Shown piece by piece: positions 1 to 10,221 of a stretch of DNA of 64,000 nucleotides. The notes beneath the pieces were generated by a model. The model ran no database searches and had not been told where the DNA came from. It worked only from the letters and a program-made list of their open reading frames with translations. Each line of letters starts with the position of its first letter. Positions within the stretch are counted from its first letter, which is position 1. Source of the DNA: Mortierella sp. BCC40632 (taxonomy: Eukaryota; Mortierellomycota; Mortierellomycetes; Mortierellales; Mortierellaceae); the NCBI GenBank assembly GCA_011634665.1, contig WAEK01000001.1, positions 1,627,501 to 1,691,500 on the forward strand, given 5' to 3'. A program made the translations under genes and the position numbers.

Positions 1-89
1 CTATACCCTGATAAACGACAATCCGCTAGTCTTGAAGCACGCAGAAGCAAAAGATAGAAAGAAAGAAAAAAAAGAAAAAAAGGAAAGAG

Positions 90-735
90 ATGAGCTTCCT
101 AGGATATGGGTCTACGGACAAGCATCCCGCCAACAACAATCACCCAGGTCAAGAGTCTGACTCCAGGAATGGACATCAGCAACGAAAGACATCCACCCCA
201 GCAACTACAACCACAGTCGCTAATGGAGGATCTGTTCAACCTAACAAAGCCCGGACCAACGAAAGACCGTCGTCGTCCTCCTCCTTTCAGGGACCCAACC
301 CGGGTTCGGGATCCATTCCAGGTCAAACGCCACAAGACGATCACGGACGACAGAATCGTCGTAAATATGCACAAATGTTGGGGGCCTTGGGGGCTATGGG
401 AGTCATGGGAACCTTTGATGGGGAAGGAGACCAAGGAAAAGCACGTCCTTCCTATGACCAACAGGAATCCAAACCACGGTATAAAGATGAATCTGAAATG
501 GGGTCAGAAGCAGCCGAAAATGGGGACAGTGGAGGACATATGGGTCATTTTCATCATGACTCGAACGAGAATTGTACGTTACCGCCCATGATCCAGCCAT
601 TGGTCACGCCCTTGAACCATGAAGTGGTGGAAAATGTGGTGATCAAGGTCCGAGATGGTGCTGAGGTGACACAAAAGGTAGGGTCTGTCCTAGTGGATCT
701 GAACATCGAACAAAAACGTTCCATCGACCCGGGAG

Positions 736-770
<35 letters not shown>

Positions 771-1355
771 TCGTTTTTCCCACTTGGATGAGCCGTGTTA
801 TGTTATCTCTTCTATGCTTTTTTTTTTTTTTTTTTTTTTCTCACAAACTTGTTTTTACTTGTCCTGGTGGAAATACTTGGGCTGTAGACCATCTCATACG
901 TTTGGGACGAATGGAAGCAGTTTGTGAACAGAGGGAATATTATCGATCTCGGAATAGGCAAGTCACTACTTTTTTTTTTCTTCTTCTTCTTCTCCTTCTC
1001 CCCTTCTCTTTGGTCTCTCCTTATTGATATGGAGCATTGGAATCGTTGTGCAAAGACACTCGTGTAGCCTTATTACTCAATCTCTGAATGAGTATAAGTC
1101 ATCCCTAACACCACGATCTTCTTCTCTTGGCCCTGCACTCATTATAAAAAAAAAAAGGTGTGGTGATTGGAAGTGCGTTTAGTGATATTATCGACTCGTT
1201 TGTGGCCGATATCTTGACCCCACCTTTGTCCCTCTGGGCTTGGGGCACGAACCTCGAGAACTCATTTATCGTATTACGACATGGCAGGACGCCCGACAAG
1301 CAATATGCTACGTATCAAGAAGCTCAGGCAGACGGAGCAGTGTATGAGACCCCTC

Positions 1356-1386
<31 letters not shown>

Positions 1387-1999
1387 TCTTTTTCTGAAGC
1401 AGAGTGTTGAGTGTTCTTGGGACAAATTGCCCACAACATGTTAACCTTCTCTCTCTTTGACCTACGATGCAGCACCGAGAACACGGGTCACTTCCTAAAA
1501 GCCTGCCTCAACTTTCTTGTTATTGCATTTTTCCTCTTCTGGATTGTCAAAGGTAAGCTCGTTTTCGAAAGAAGGACACTATTCAAATGTAGGACTAGAA
1601 AGGCAAAGTACTGACTTCTTGATACACTCTTTTTTTTTTTTTTTTTTTTTTGTTCTGCATTGCTCGGCGCCTTCTTTGTGACTTTCTCTCATCACCAACC
1701 AAACAGTGGTGCACAATATTCGTAAAGAAAGGATTCGTCCACCTCCCAAGGAAAAAACATGCAATTGGTGTAAAGAATCTATAGCGCTGGATGCCTTTCG
1801 TTGCAAATTTTGTCAGAGCTTTGTGAAGGATATTCCGGGGGTTGGGGATGTAGGTCCTGGGATGTTTTATCGACCAGACTCTTTCGATTCACCTACACCC
1901 ACCAGTCCGGTCCATCACACGGATGTAAAAGCTGCTGAAGAAGTGACGAATGATGGAGATGGCCATGTTGATGGCGGATCAAATACATATCGCCTTTAA
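90..1999 (+). CDS. MscL-family mechanosensitive channel with N-terminal extension and C-terminal zinc ribbon
   Basis: Five exons: 90-677, 888-957, 1158-1341, 1473-1552, 1707-1999, giving about 404 aa; all phases agree. The end of exon 1 (AAG|GTAGGG) is the least certain join. Residues 1-196 are low-complexity, polar and probably disordered. The channel core starts with DEWKQFVNRGNIIDLGIG (about 203-220) and continues as VVIGSAF, then a VADILTPPLSLW stretch, matching the first transmembrane helix of bacterial MscL. The second helix is around FLVIAFFLFWIVK (about 296-308). The C-tail has CNWC and CKFC pairs (Cys about 327, 330, 341, 344), a zinc-ribbon-like pattern also seen at the end of many bacterial MscL proteins. 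The family forms a pentameric pore opened by membrane tension; which fungal membrane it occupies cannot be told. Intron 2 uses a GC donor. Introns carry T-runs up to about 32 nt. The gene is convergent with the BAG gene. Confidence 0.85.
738..769. repeat. Poly(T) run in MscL intron 1
   Basis: About 32 consecutive T, followed by further T-runs at about 820-839, 1359-1385 and 1630-1651 in the same gene. They lie in introns, so in-frame readings of them as poly-Phe are artefacts. Confidence 0.9.
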
Positions 2000-2289
2000 T
2001 CAGGGATAGAAGCTATCTCCCTCCTTACTTTATCCAGGCAAAGCCAAACAAGGGACTCCGAGAAGAGGCTGTGGACCCCGCAGAGGAATGTATTTAGCTG
2101 TCATTTATTTTTACCCGCACTATAGCTAAAGTGCAAAGCAAAAGAGTTGGCCAACCGATAGTAATCGGGTCGCCTTTTTTTTTTTTTTTTTTTTTCATCA
2201 TGTCTACAAAAATGAAAAAGAAATTGAAAAAAATTGTTTTGTTTGCATCATAAATGTTGTTCATAACTGGTCATATCATCATAAATGGT
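2000..2289. other. Convergent 3' spacer between MscL and BAG genes
   Basis: About 290 nt shared by the 3' ends of two converging genes. It holds a T-run (about 2176-2195) and A/T-rich sequence that could serve as poly(A) regions on both strands. No coding signal seen. Confidence 0.6.
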
Positions 2290-3289
2290 TTAGGGGCGCT
2301 TGTCGCTGGCCTTGACACGAGCATTGATTCCATCCACAATGTCAAGTAGCTTTTGTGTCTCCCGAACAGCCTCTCTCCTTTTCACGCGAGCAACCTCAAA
2401 CTCGGGTTGACAAGTAACGCCATCAAGGACTAGAAGAGATTGTAGCAAGATCTCGGAGAGCATGCCATGGGTATCCTGGAGTCGCTTCCTGGGCTGAGGC
2501 ATGTCCTGGAGTGAGAAGGGCGCCGGGTTGGATCCGAGGTATGCTTCGACATCAGCCTCGTACTTGGGTCGATGCTCAGCCACAAACTCCTGAGCTTTCT
2601 CGAGTGAGCCCTGGATCCGAAGGATAAGCGCATATTCTTCGGGATTGCCATTGGTGGTCGATTTTTCAATATCTTCTTTCTGTTGGGAGAGAGGGAAAGA
2701 GAAGGAACGACCAATAGATTCATGCGTAGAAGATGTGGGTGGTGTTAGATATTTTCTTTTTTCTTTTTCAAAGAGGGACCTGGGGCGCCATGCATCTTTT
2801 GATCAGCGATTAACTAGGCCATCCCACTCTGTACACAAACAACACACACACACACACACAAACAAACAAGAAACAGCATCCATTACGCCCCACGCAGATT
2901 TCCCAACAAGAAAACAACATGCGCCGCCTTCTCCCTCCCATCCTCTAAAGAATTACCGTTGGCTTGATTCCATGGACAACCACTTTTGCTCCAGGCTTGA
3001 TCCTCCAACATGAAAGGGGTGCATTGTCGTCCTTCAAGGTTGCTTCACCATAAGTCAGACGCAGGCCGCCAAGAGGAACGCCTGTCAGAACCTTGCAGAC
3101 CTCACGTAACTCCTTGAGCCGAATCTCGCCAAGCGCCTTTCCGCTCTCATTAAAGTCGATCGTGTAACTTTCATCGTTCCATCGGATATAAAGGACGGTG
3201 TTCTGGTTGTAGGCTTGGTGATGGACTCGGAAAAGCCGCTTTGGGACCGCTGCTGTTAGCCGCCAAAAGAAGGAGAATACTGCCGACAT
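2290..3289 (-). CDS. BAG-domain co-chaperone with ubiquitin-like domain (Bag1-type)
   Basis: Two exons on the minus strand: 3289-2957 (111 codons) and 2679-2290 (129 codons plus stop), phase 0, total 240 aa. Donor GTAATT; acceptor CAACAG. Residues 1-30 are basic with aromatic and hydrophobic positions. Residues about 33-108 form a ubiquitin-like fold: a TVLYIRWNDESYTIDF strand pair, then LGEIRLKELREVCKVLTGVP, then GLRLTYGEATLKDD. The C-terminal exon has the helical BAG pattern, with LILRIQGSLEKAQEFV and a last helix ending VRETQKLLDIVDGINARV. BAG domains bind the Hsp70 ATPase domain and promote nucleotide exchange; the ubiquitin-like part suggests a link to the proteasome. Membrane anchoring as in yeast Snl1 is not evident. 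A TG-rich tract lies immediately upstream of the ATG. Confidence 0.88.
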
Positions 3290-4738
3290 TTTTTGTGTGT
3301 GCGGATCTGTGAATGTGTGTTTTTGTGTGTGTGCTGTGTTTTTGTGTGTATGTGTGTGTGTGCGTGTGTGTGCGTGAATGTGTGTTTGGGCGCGGTGCAG
3401 AGTTGGAGGAGAGGAGGGCTCGCTATGAGAGAAGCTAAAGTAGGACAGAGTAAAAGGCAGGGTATGGGGGAGGACTAGAGAGAACGGAGAAAAAGACGAG
3501 ATGGGGTGTTAGGTCAGGCATGTGGCTGTGATGGCCAAAGAGGAATGATGCCGAGTAATCCTGCGACCAACATTGTTCTTTGCTGCATCATCCTCTCCGT
3601 CTCTGCGCACATCATCGTTCCTCGGTCTCCGTTTGGTTTGCATGCGCTGTTCCTGTGATCCTGGCCATCGCTCTGCTCCCTCTTCAATGTCCTGTAAGAG
3701 AAAGAGAGAGAGCCTTCCAGACCCGTACCTGGACAATGAACTACCGTGTCGTTTCTAACCAGAGTCAAAAAAGAGATAGAGAGAGAGAAAGGAACGGGTA
3801 CGAGGAGAGTTGCCTTTTTGAAGGATAAAGAGTGAATCGTGCGGGAGGTGAGGGATGGGGGGATGAGGACTGATGAGAGCGATGCTTCCTATCCTATCGT
3901 GGGGCTCGATTCAACGTACGCTCCACGTACGTACATGATCGCCAGATTCCTTGCCTCTGGCTCTCTTGTGGTCAATGCGCGTGTGTGCCTGGTTCGACGG
4001 GATGGAAAGGACCGTTGCAGCACTGGAATGAATGCGTCACAAGTGTGTGTAGGGTGTTTGGTCCCTGCTATCCCTTGTTTGGTGCTCTTGTTCCTAGCGA
4101 GTCGGTAGACCTGACTAAATTAGCCAAACGCGCTTATCTACTACGGATAACCAGTGTCCGCTGCTCCATCGCAACGATCCCTCCACACCATGTGCTTGGG
4201 GCCAATCCGGTACTCCCTCCTGCAATCCCCATTGGTTGTACCTGAATATGCAAGGAGTGGGCCAAGAAAAAAAAAAAAAAAGAGATAGAGAAAAAGGAAC
4301 GCATCCATCGACTCAGGCGCGTTATCTGGTCTACCGCTAGATTGGGTGCAACTCCAGGATTGCAAGCCATCGAGACCTACTCGATCCATTGCATTCGATG
4401 CACTTTTCTCTGACCATATTTCAAGGGCGGAGAGCGAGGCCGGTGCTTCTGTTGTCGCTATTGTCGTGCGAGAAACACCTCCTTGCAATAAATATTTGGA
4501 CGGCAGCCCTCTCGCTCTCTCCTTGTGGCTCTCGAAAGGTAGCAGCGTATATTGGCGGTGCCTTTTACCGGTGCGGGTGGCCATGGGTGGGGACAGCGGT
4601 AGTCCGGTGCGAACCATGACTACCAGCTCTGGCCTTGTCGAGCGAAGATAAAAAGGCAACAACATGGCAGAAGAACAAAAGGCCATCTGACCGAGTCTCA
4701 CGCCTGAGGCCACAACTGGGCCACAAAAGGCACACTCC

Positions 4739-4747
<9 letters not shown>

Positions 4748-4774
<27 letters not shown>
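4748..4774. repeat. (TTA)n microsatellite
   Basis: About nine TTA units directly after a T-run, in the spacer upstream of the RhoGAP gene. Read on the minus strand it gives a spurious poly-Asn ORF. Confidence 0.9.
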
Positions 4775-4775
<1 letters not shown>

Positions 4776-4993
4776 CGTTCGGTCCTGACATGGCCAGTAG
4801 CCCTCTTGCTCAGTGCTGGGCCTGCCAACTCCTTGCAGCACACACGAGAAGAGCTATCCCAACGAGCGAGCTCGCACGCCTCCTGTGCCAGGCCTTTGCA
4901 ATGGGCGGCCATGTGCCAATAATTGATGCTGCACAGTCGTCGCAGGCTGCCGTCACTGCCTTGTGGACCTTTCTCGCTGGTGCGGCTTTTTTG

Positions 4994-4994
<1 letters not shown>

Positions 4995-5069
<75 letters not shown>
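4995..5069. repeat. (CT)37 microsatellite
   Basis: Uninterrupted CT dinucleotides, followed to about 5115 by CTCTT-type pentamers. It lies about 400 nt upstream of the RhoGAP ATG in a pyrimidine-rich leader. Confidence 0.95.
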
Positions 5070-5073
<4 letters not shown>

Positions 5074-5465
5074 CCTCTCTCTTCTCTCTTCTCTCTTCTC
5101 TCTTCTCTCTTCTCTATCCTGATCGCTACCCCACGACCACGACTGCCACGACCACGACCACGACCACAACCACGGCCACTCGCCGTACTTGTCTCTTTTG
5201 CCCTTGCTCTTGCCTCAAGCCCCGCTCGTCGCCTTTGATATCGCCTGTCCTTATTGACCCTCCTGACGCTATTGCCATTGCCGCCTCCTCCTGCTCTCCA
5301 CTGCTCCACGTCTTTCTCCACACGTCTTCTGGCTGTCTTTGCTTGCCAGCTCGGCGCACGACCTGTTGCACTCCCAACTACTTCTTTACATAGACACGCT
5401 CCTGCGTCCCTGTCAATCTTTTCCCCTTTGTCCTCCTCCGCCCACCGACCCAACCTCCACCAGTA

Positions 5466-8400
5466 ATGGCCCTAGTGATCCCCATCGAGCCTGTGTGGGT
5501 CGAAATCACCGACCCAGAATCGCAAAACACATTCTACGCCAACCTGGTAATCGTCGGAATGCAATTCGGCATTGCGCTTGCTTGCTGGTTATTGCCTGGA
5601 TGGGTCATCTGTTGAACACGCGCCCGCTTTTTTTTTTCATTCTCCTCTTTCTTTCACCCCTGTGTGTGTGTGTTTGTATTTTGTGTGTATGTCTCTTTCA
5701 AGTATGCTAAAGATAAACCTGTGTATCCATCCCCCCTACCCTCTTCCTCTCTCTCTTTCTCTTTCTCTTCTTTCTCTCTCTCTTTCTCTCTCTCTTTCTC
5801 TCAATCCTTCTCTCATTGACATTATCACTGTCTCGGAATCCCGCTTGGCACTCGGATCTGGCTTCTCTGTGCACTCTAGACAAGTGGAGAGTGCGACTGG
5901 TCGCTTCCGGAAGGAGCTGTCATGTAGGGCCCATGATTTATGCTGTCCTTGTTGTTACTATTGCTGTTGTCTACCATGGGGTTTCTATCTCAAAGATCAG
6001 GCACCTCTCATTCTTCAACACAGCCTCATGCGCATCTCAACCAGGTCACTAACACGCTTGCCGTCTTGTTTTCATCTCCATCTCCGTTTCCCAGTCAGCC
6101 TCAGGATCCGGCCGGTGAATGGTGGGAGCTCTTTGACGACGTCCATAACCTGCCCTACTACCACAATACAAAGACTGGTCAGACGGAGTGGGAGCGGCCG
6201 CAGGATAGTAGCAACATCATCTCCCTGACTGCGATCCAGGCAAGTGTTTTCAAATGCTGCACCTTGACAGGTCCATAAGACCGCGTTTCGGAGGGTCTTC
6301 TGCTAACCAACAGGACATGCACACAGGACAGGACGTCTCAAGGAGTCAAAGAGAGACCGCTGCACTGCCTGCGTGATCTGCGGGAGGTCGATAACGGGGG
6401 TGGAGCAAGATGGGGTGACAAAAAAAAAAAAGGCCCGACAGTAGTAACGGCCTGGTCTGGGCAGTCAGGGCCACTCTTTCTCTCTTTTCTTACTCTCTTT
6501 TCTTTCTCTCACACTTCGTTTAATAGAAATCCGTCATCGGTCAGCGTCTGTCACTCCACTTTGCAGGTGGAGCCGCCTCGAGCACACAGGATCATGCTAC
6601 GGCGATGAGGAAGAATGTCGAGAAGCTGAGGATTGGCCCGATGGCGGTCCGCCCGGCTGGAGAACAGCGCCCTGCTAACGAGCCGCAAAGATCACCGTCG
6701 CCTAGTAAGCGTCCAACTACACCGAATCGGTCGCCTGTAGCATCGAATGCGAGCAAGACCGAGGAGCAAACGAGTCCCACGAGTCCATCCAAAAGTCCAC
6801 GGAACGCGCTCTCGTCCATGCTCTTTCAGAGAACTGCCATCTCTGAGGCGGTTTCAGGCCAAGAGCTGACCCCACCGACATCACCGACCAATGTACCGGG
6901 GCTTGTGGATCTCAGCAGTTGGAGAACAAAAGGACAGAAGCAACAACAGCAACAGCCATCGAGGGCGAGTCAGGAAGAACAGCCGCCTCAGGGCGGCTGT
7001 CTACCCACCAGCTCCATCATGTCTAGCTTCCAAAAGGCAGCTTCCATGACACTGAACCGGCATTCCACGGCTACATCGTCGCAACCGATCCTGATCCCGA
7101 CGAGCTCAAAACCTAGACCAGCCATTCCTACTAACTCACCACCAGGAATGCCAAAGTTCAACACAGTAGGTCCTTCAGGCGACTCGTTTCTCCAGCCGGC
7201 ACGTAAAAGCTTCCAGATTGCAGAACGGGCGAGGAAGTTTGGTATCGGAGCGCCGATTGCCAATGACGAAGCAGCTCGACAGATGTCACCCATGATAATT
7301 GAACAGCAGCAAGAGGCGCTTCGCAAAATGTCGACTAGTCCACCTTCTTCTTCCTCTTCAAAATGGCTCTTTGGCAAGGGACAGGAGGACACTCAACAAC
7401 CTTGGCTTTTGTCCGAACCACAGCAGCAGCAACAGTTGTCTTCTGCAGGATCGACTTTGAAGCCGGGACTTCGTCCCACGCTCCCAGCAGAGCTTCAATC
7501 GTCTATCTCACAGTTCCGAATTGCGGGATTTGCTCAAAAGTACTTTGCTACACACAAGAAAGGTCTCTTTCGACGCAAGGTGCCGATGGAGAAGATGCTC
7601 CTCCACCAAAAAGCGCCGCTGACACAGCCACTGATGGTCCTCAACAAGCGTGGTGTCCAGAAGGATGCTCTCCGATGCTTCAAGATCATTCAAAAGCTCA
7701 TGGGAGAACGCAAGGGCCAAGGCTATGTTGGACCTACTGGAGTGGAGCTTGGAGAAACATGTGTGGATCTGTCGATCCAGTCTGAGGAGGACATCAAGGT
7801 TGTTCTGGAGTTGATCAAGAAGGGCCTGGACCATGGTGAACTTCGTGACGAGATCTATGTACAACTTTGTAAACAACTGACTGAGAATCCAAGCAGGTAC
7901 TACAAGTGTTCTTGGACAAGCCCAACAATGTTTCTTTTGATTGACTTTCCCCCTTTTTTTTTTAAAAAAAAAAAAAAAAAATACTAACCATCGTATTGGA
8001 TGTTGCATCATGTTGCCTGCTTCTTGTCTCCTATTTGACAGAGAGGGCAGTATCAAAGGCTGGCACCTTTTCACTGTCCTCCTAATCACCTTTGCCCCTT
8101 CCAAAAACCTTCACGAGTACCTCGCTTCATTCTTGAACCAGCATGCCACCTCGTCACTCCATCCAATCCCCGTGATGGCCCAGCACTGTCTTGACTTGTT
8201 GCGACGGATCAGCAAACGAGGCTCAAGAGCAAAACTGCTGACTCTTGTTGAAATTGCCAGGGCTCAAGAGGCTGCTTTCCGGCCGAGTGTCTTTGAGGCG
8301 ACGCTCGAGCGACTGATGGGCCGTCAGATGGCAGAAGGCGGCGAGTGGGCTGCGTGGCGAGTCCCGAGGTTGATGGTGTTCCTGAAGGAAAGTGTCGTCA

Positions 8401-9193
8401 ACCTTGGAGGACCCAGTACCGAAGGTATCTTTCGCATCTCGGGCGATCTTGGTGCTGTAGCCGAATTGGTAAGGAACTCTCCATTTGATGGTTTTGTTTA
8501 CTGAATACCCAACAGAATCCTGACATTCTAATGTCTCTATCATCCACCGGATATTAACTTGTCTATAGCGAGCAAGAATAGAACTAGGAAACTACGATAT
8601 TTCAGGCATCTCAGACCCAAACGTACCATGTTCATTGCTCCGTCTTTGGATCCGTGACCTTCCTGAGCCCATTATCCCTTATGACATGTACCAGCAATGC
8701 ATCCAGGGAGCTCACGATAAAGAAGCAGTCGCAAAAGTAGTCAATTCTCTGCCAATGTGGCATAAGGAGACCATCATCTTCCTGGTGTCATTCCTAAAAG
8801 TAAGTGAATTATCGACACATTGAACATCAGAGTGCTTCTTGGGGACACACATCTCCCCTTTTTTTTTTTTTTTTTTTAGTTGCTGTGCTTTACTTGTTGC
8901 GGAGCGACAGAGCGTACTCACCTAATGGTACACACAATTGTCACATAAACAACGCGACTTCCATCTACGTCTAGACGTTTAATGACCCAAAGATCCGAGA
9001 AGCGACCAAGATGAGTCTATCGAACCTGGCCATGGTGTTTGCACCGACACTACTCCAGTGCTCGAACGAGGAAATTCCAACGTTGATGGGCCACCTGCAG
9101 GCAGAACGGGCGTTTGTGTCGACGCTGATTTCCGAAGTGGAGTTGCCAGAAGAAGATCTGAGAATGGTTGGAGAGGTTGCAGGTGAGAGTTGA
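5466..9193 (+). CDS. RhoGAP with WW and MyTH4 domains (Vilse/ARHGAP39-like)
   Basis: Six exons: 5466-5546, 6105-6239 (or from 6099), 6527-7896, 8042-8468, 8569-8799, 8975-9193; about 820 aa. Exon 1 ends WVEITDPESQNTFYANL, which resembles the first half of a WW domain. A complete WW follows at about residues 28-61 (WWELFDD, PYYHNTKTGQTEW). A long Ser/Pro-rich linker leads to a MyTH4 domain (about 404-575; LCKQLTENPS, GWHLFTVLL). The RhoGAP domain (about 600-800) shows GIFRISGDLGAV with the catalytic Arg near 660, LRLWIRDLPEPI and SNLAMVFAPTLLQC. The WW-MyTH4-RhoGAP order is that of the Vilse family, which switches off Rac/Cdc42-type GTPases in polarity control. Intron 2 uses a GC donor. The second half of the first WW was not found, so an exon may be missing from this model between 5547 and 6098. 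Confidence 0.9.
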
Positions 9194-10221
9194 ACCTGCG
9201 GAATACTGACGCGTGGGGAACAGAGGAAGCGGTTCAGACCTTTGAACCGTGCAAAACTACACCCTGTAGGGGTGCCATCCTGTCCCAATGCACACCGCAC
9301 GTGTTCCATCCAATAGAGCTGAAGACAATGCTGTAATACACAAAAACGGAACAGAAAAAAAAATAATACGAACTGAGGAGTAAAGGAGAGAAGAGGTGCT
9401 CAAGTCATGAATGAAAGAGTGCCCACCAACTCGGGGGTCCTTATAATTTTTTTGCGCAGGTTGCCCACTGCCTTGTCTAGCGTTGGCCTGACAGCATTTA
9501 TTGAGCGAGCAGGACACGGAGAGTGAGCGACTACGAGGGGAAGGAAGTGTTTCGGCATGCGGGTTGGTGGAATAAAAAGGCAAAGGGCGGGGCCCTTTTT
9601 CCTGTTCTCTCTTCTCTTCTCTTTCTCTCTCTTTCTTTTTCTTTCTCTCGCAGGTGTCGCACACGGCTTTGCCATATGATCGCGAGGTAGTGGCTTGCTC
9701 GAGCGTAAACAAAGCTCTCTCAGCAGCCAGTCTTTCTCACTCAGTCCGTATCTCTCTGTATCTCTCGCACAATCTCCCTGTCCTGTCCTATTGCGAAGGA
9801 ATGCTCTTTCGCAATTGCATTCCTCACCCGTTCGTCCCTTCACCATCCGCCCATCCGACCTTCGCCCAATTCTGTGCTCTCACCTTTTATTTTTTATTTT
9901 TTATTTTTTTTTTGTTTCTTCTTCCTCGGCCTCTCTCTTGCTACGTCTTCTCCACTCTCCATCCCCTCTCCACTCTTTGTCATTCCCGCTCTGCATCGCC
10001 CTCTCTCTCTCACTCTCCCCCTTCCCATCCTGCTGCATTCCTTTCGCCAACAAAAAAGCCCATACTCTTTTTCTTTGTAAGCTCTAGACCGTCCTACTTT
10101 ACCTCTCCTGCCAACACCTTGCATCAGCCGCCCTATACCCATCTCTCGCCATTCCACCTCCACACTCTTTACCGGTCGCTCCTCTCCGTCTGCATGGGCC
10201 AAAAGCATTGACCGCATCCCA
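9194..10221. other. Spacer between RhoGAP and forkhead genes
   Basis: About 1 kb. The first part is the RhoGAP 3' region. From about 9600 the + strand becomes very rich in C and T right up to the next start codon, so this is the probable promoter and leader of the forkhead gene. ORFs here are low-complexity Ser/Leu/Pro strings and are not believed. Confidence 0.6.

Larger units (their letters stand above)
3290..5465. other. Intergenic region: BAG promoter and RhoGAP leader
   Basis: Divergent spacer of about 2.2 kb. The left end is TG-rich (3291-3391), next to the BAG start. The middle has no convincing coding sequence; ORFs there run through homopolymers and microsatellites. The right part is strongly pyrimidine-rich on the + strand (4995-5460) and abuts the RhoGAP start, so it is probably its promoter and 5' leader. 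A TTA array lies at 4748-4774. Confidence 0.6.

Noticed and set aside
4141..4791. 216-codon minus-strand ORF with an Asn/Lys-rich start
   Set aside because: The start is a translated TTA microsatellite and T-run; the rest has no domain and crosses a second homopolymer. Not believed as a gene.
4810..5453. Overlapping ORFs of Ser-Leu or Arg-Glu dipeptide repeats
   Set aside because: They are readings of the (CT)37 array in different frames.
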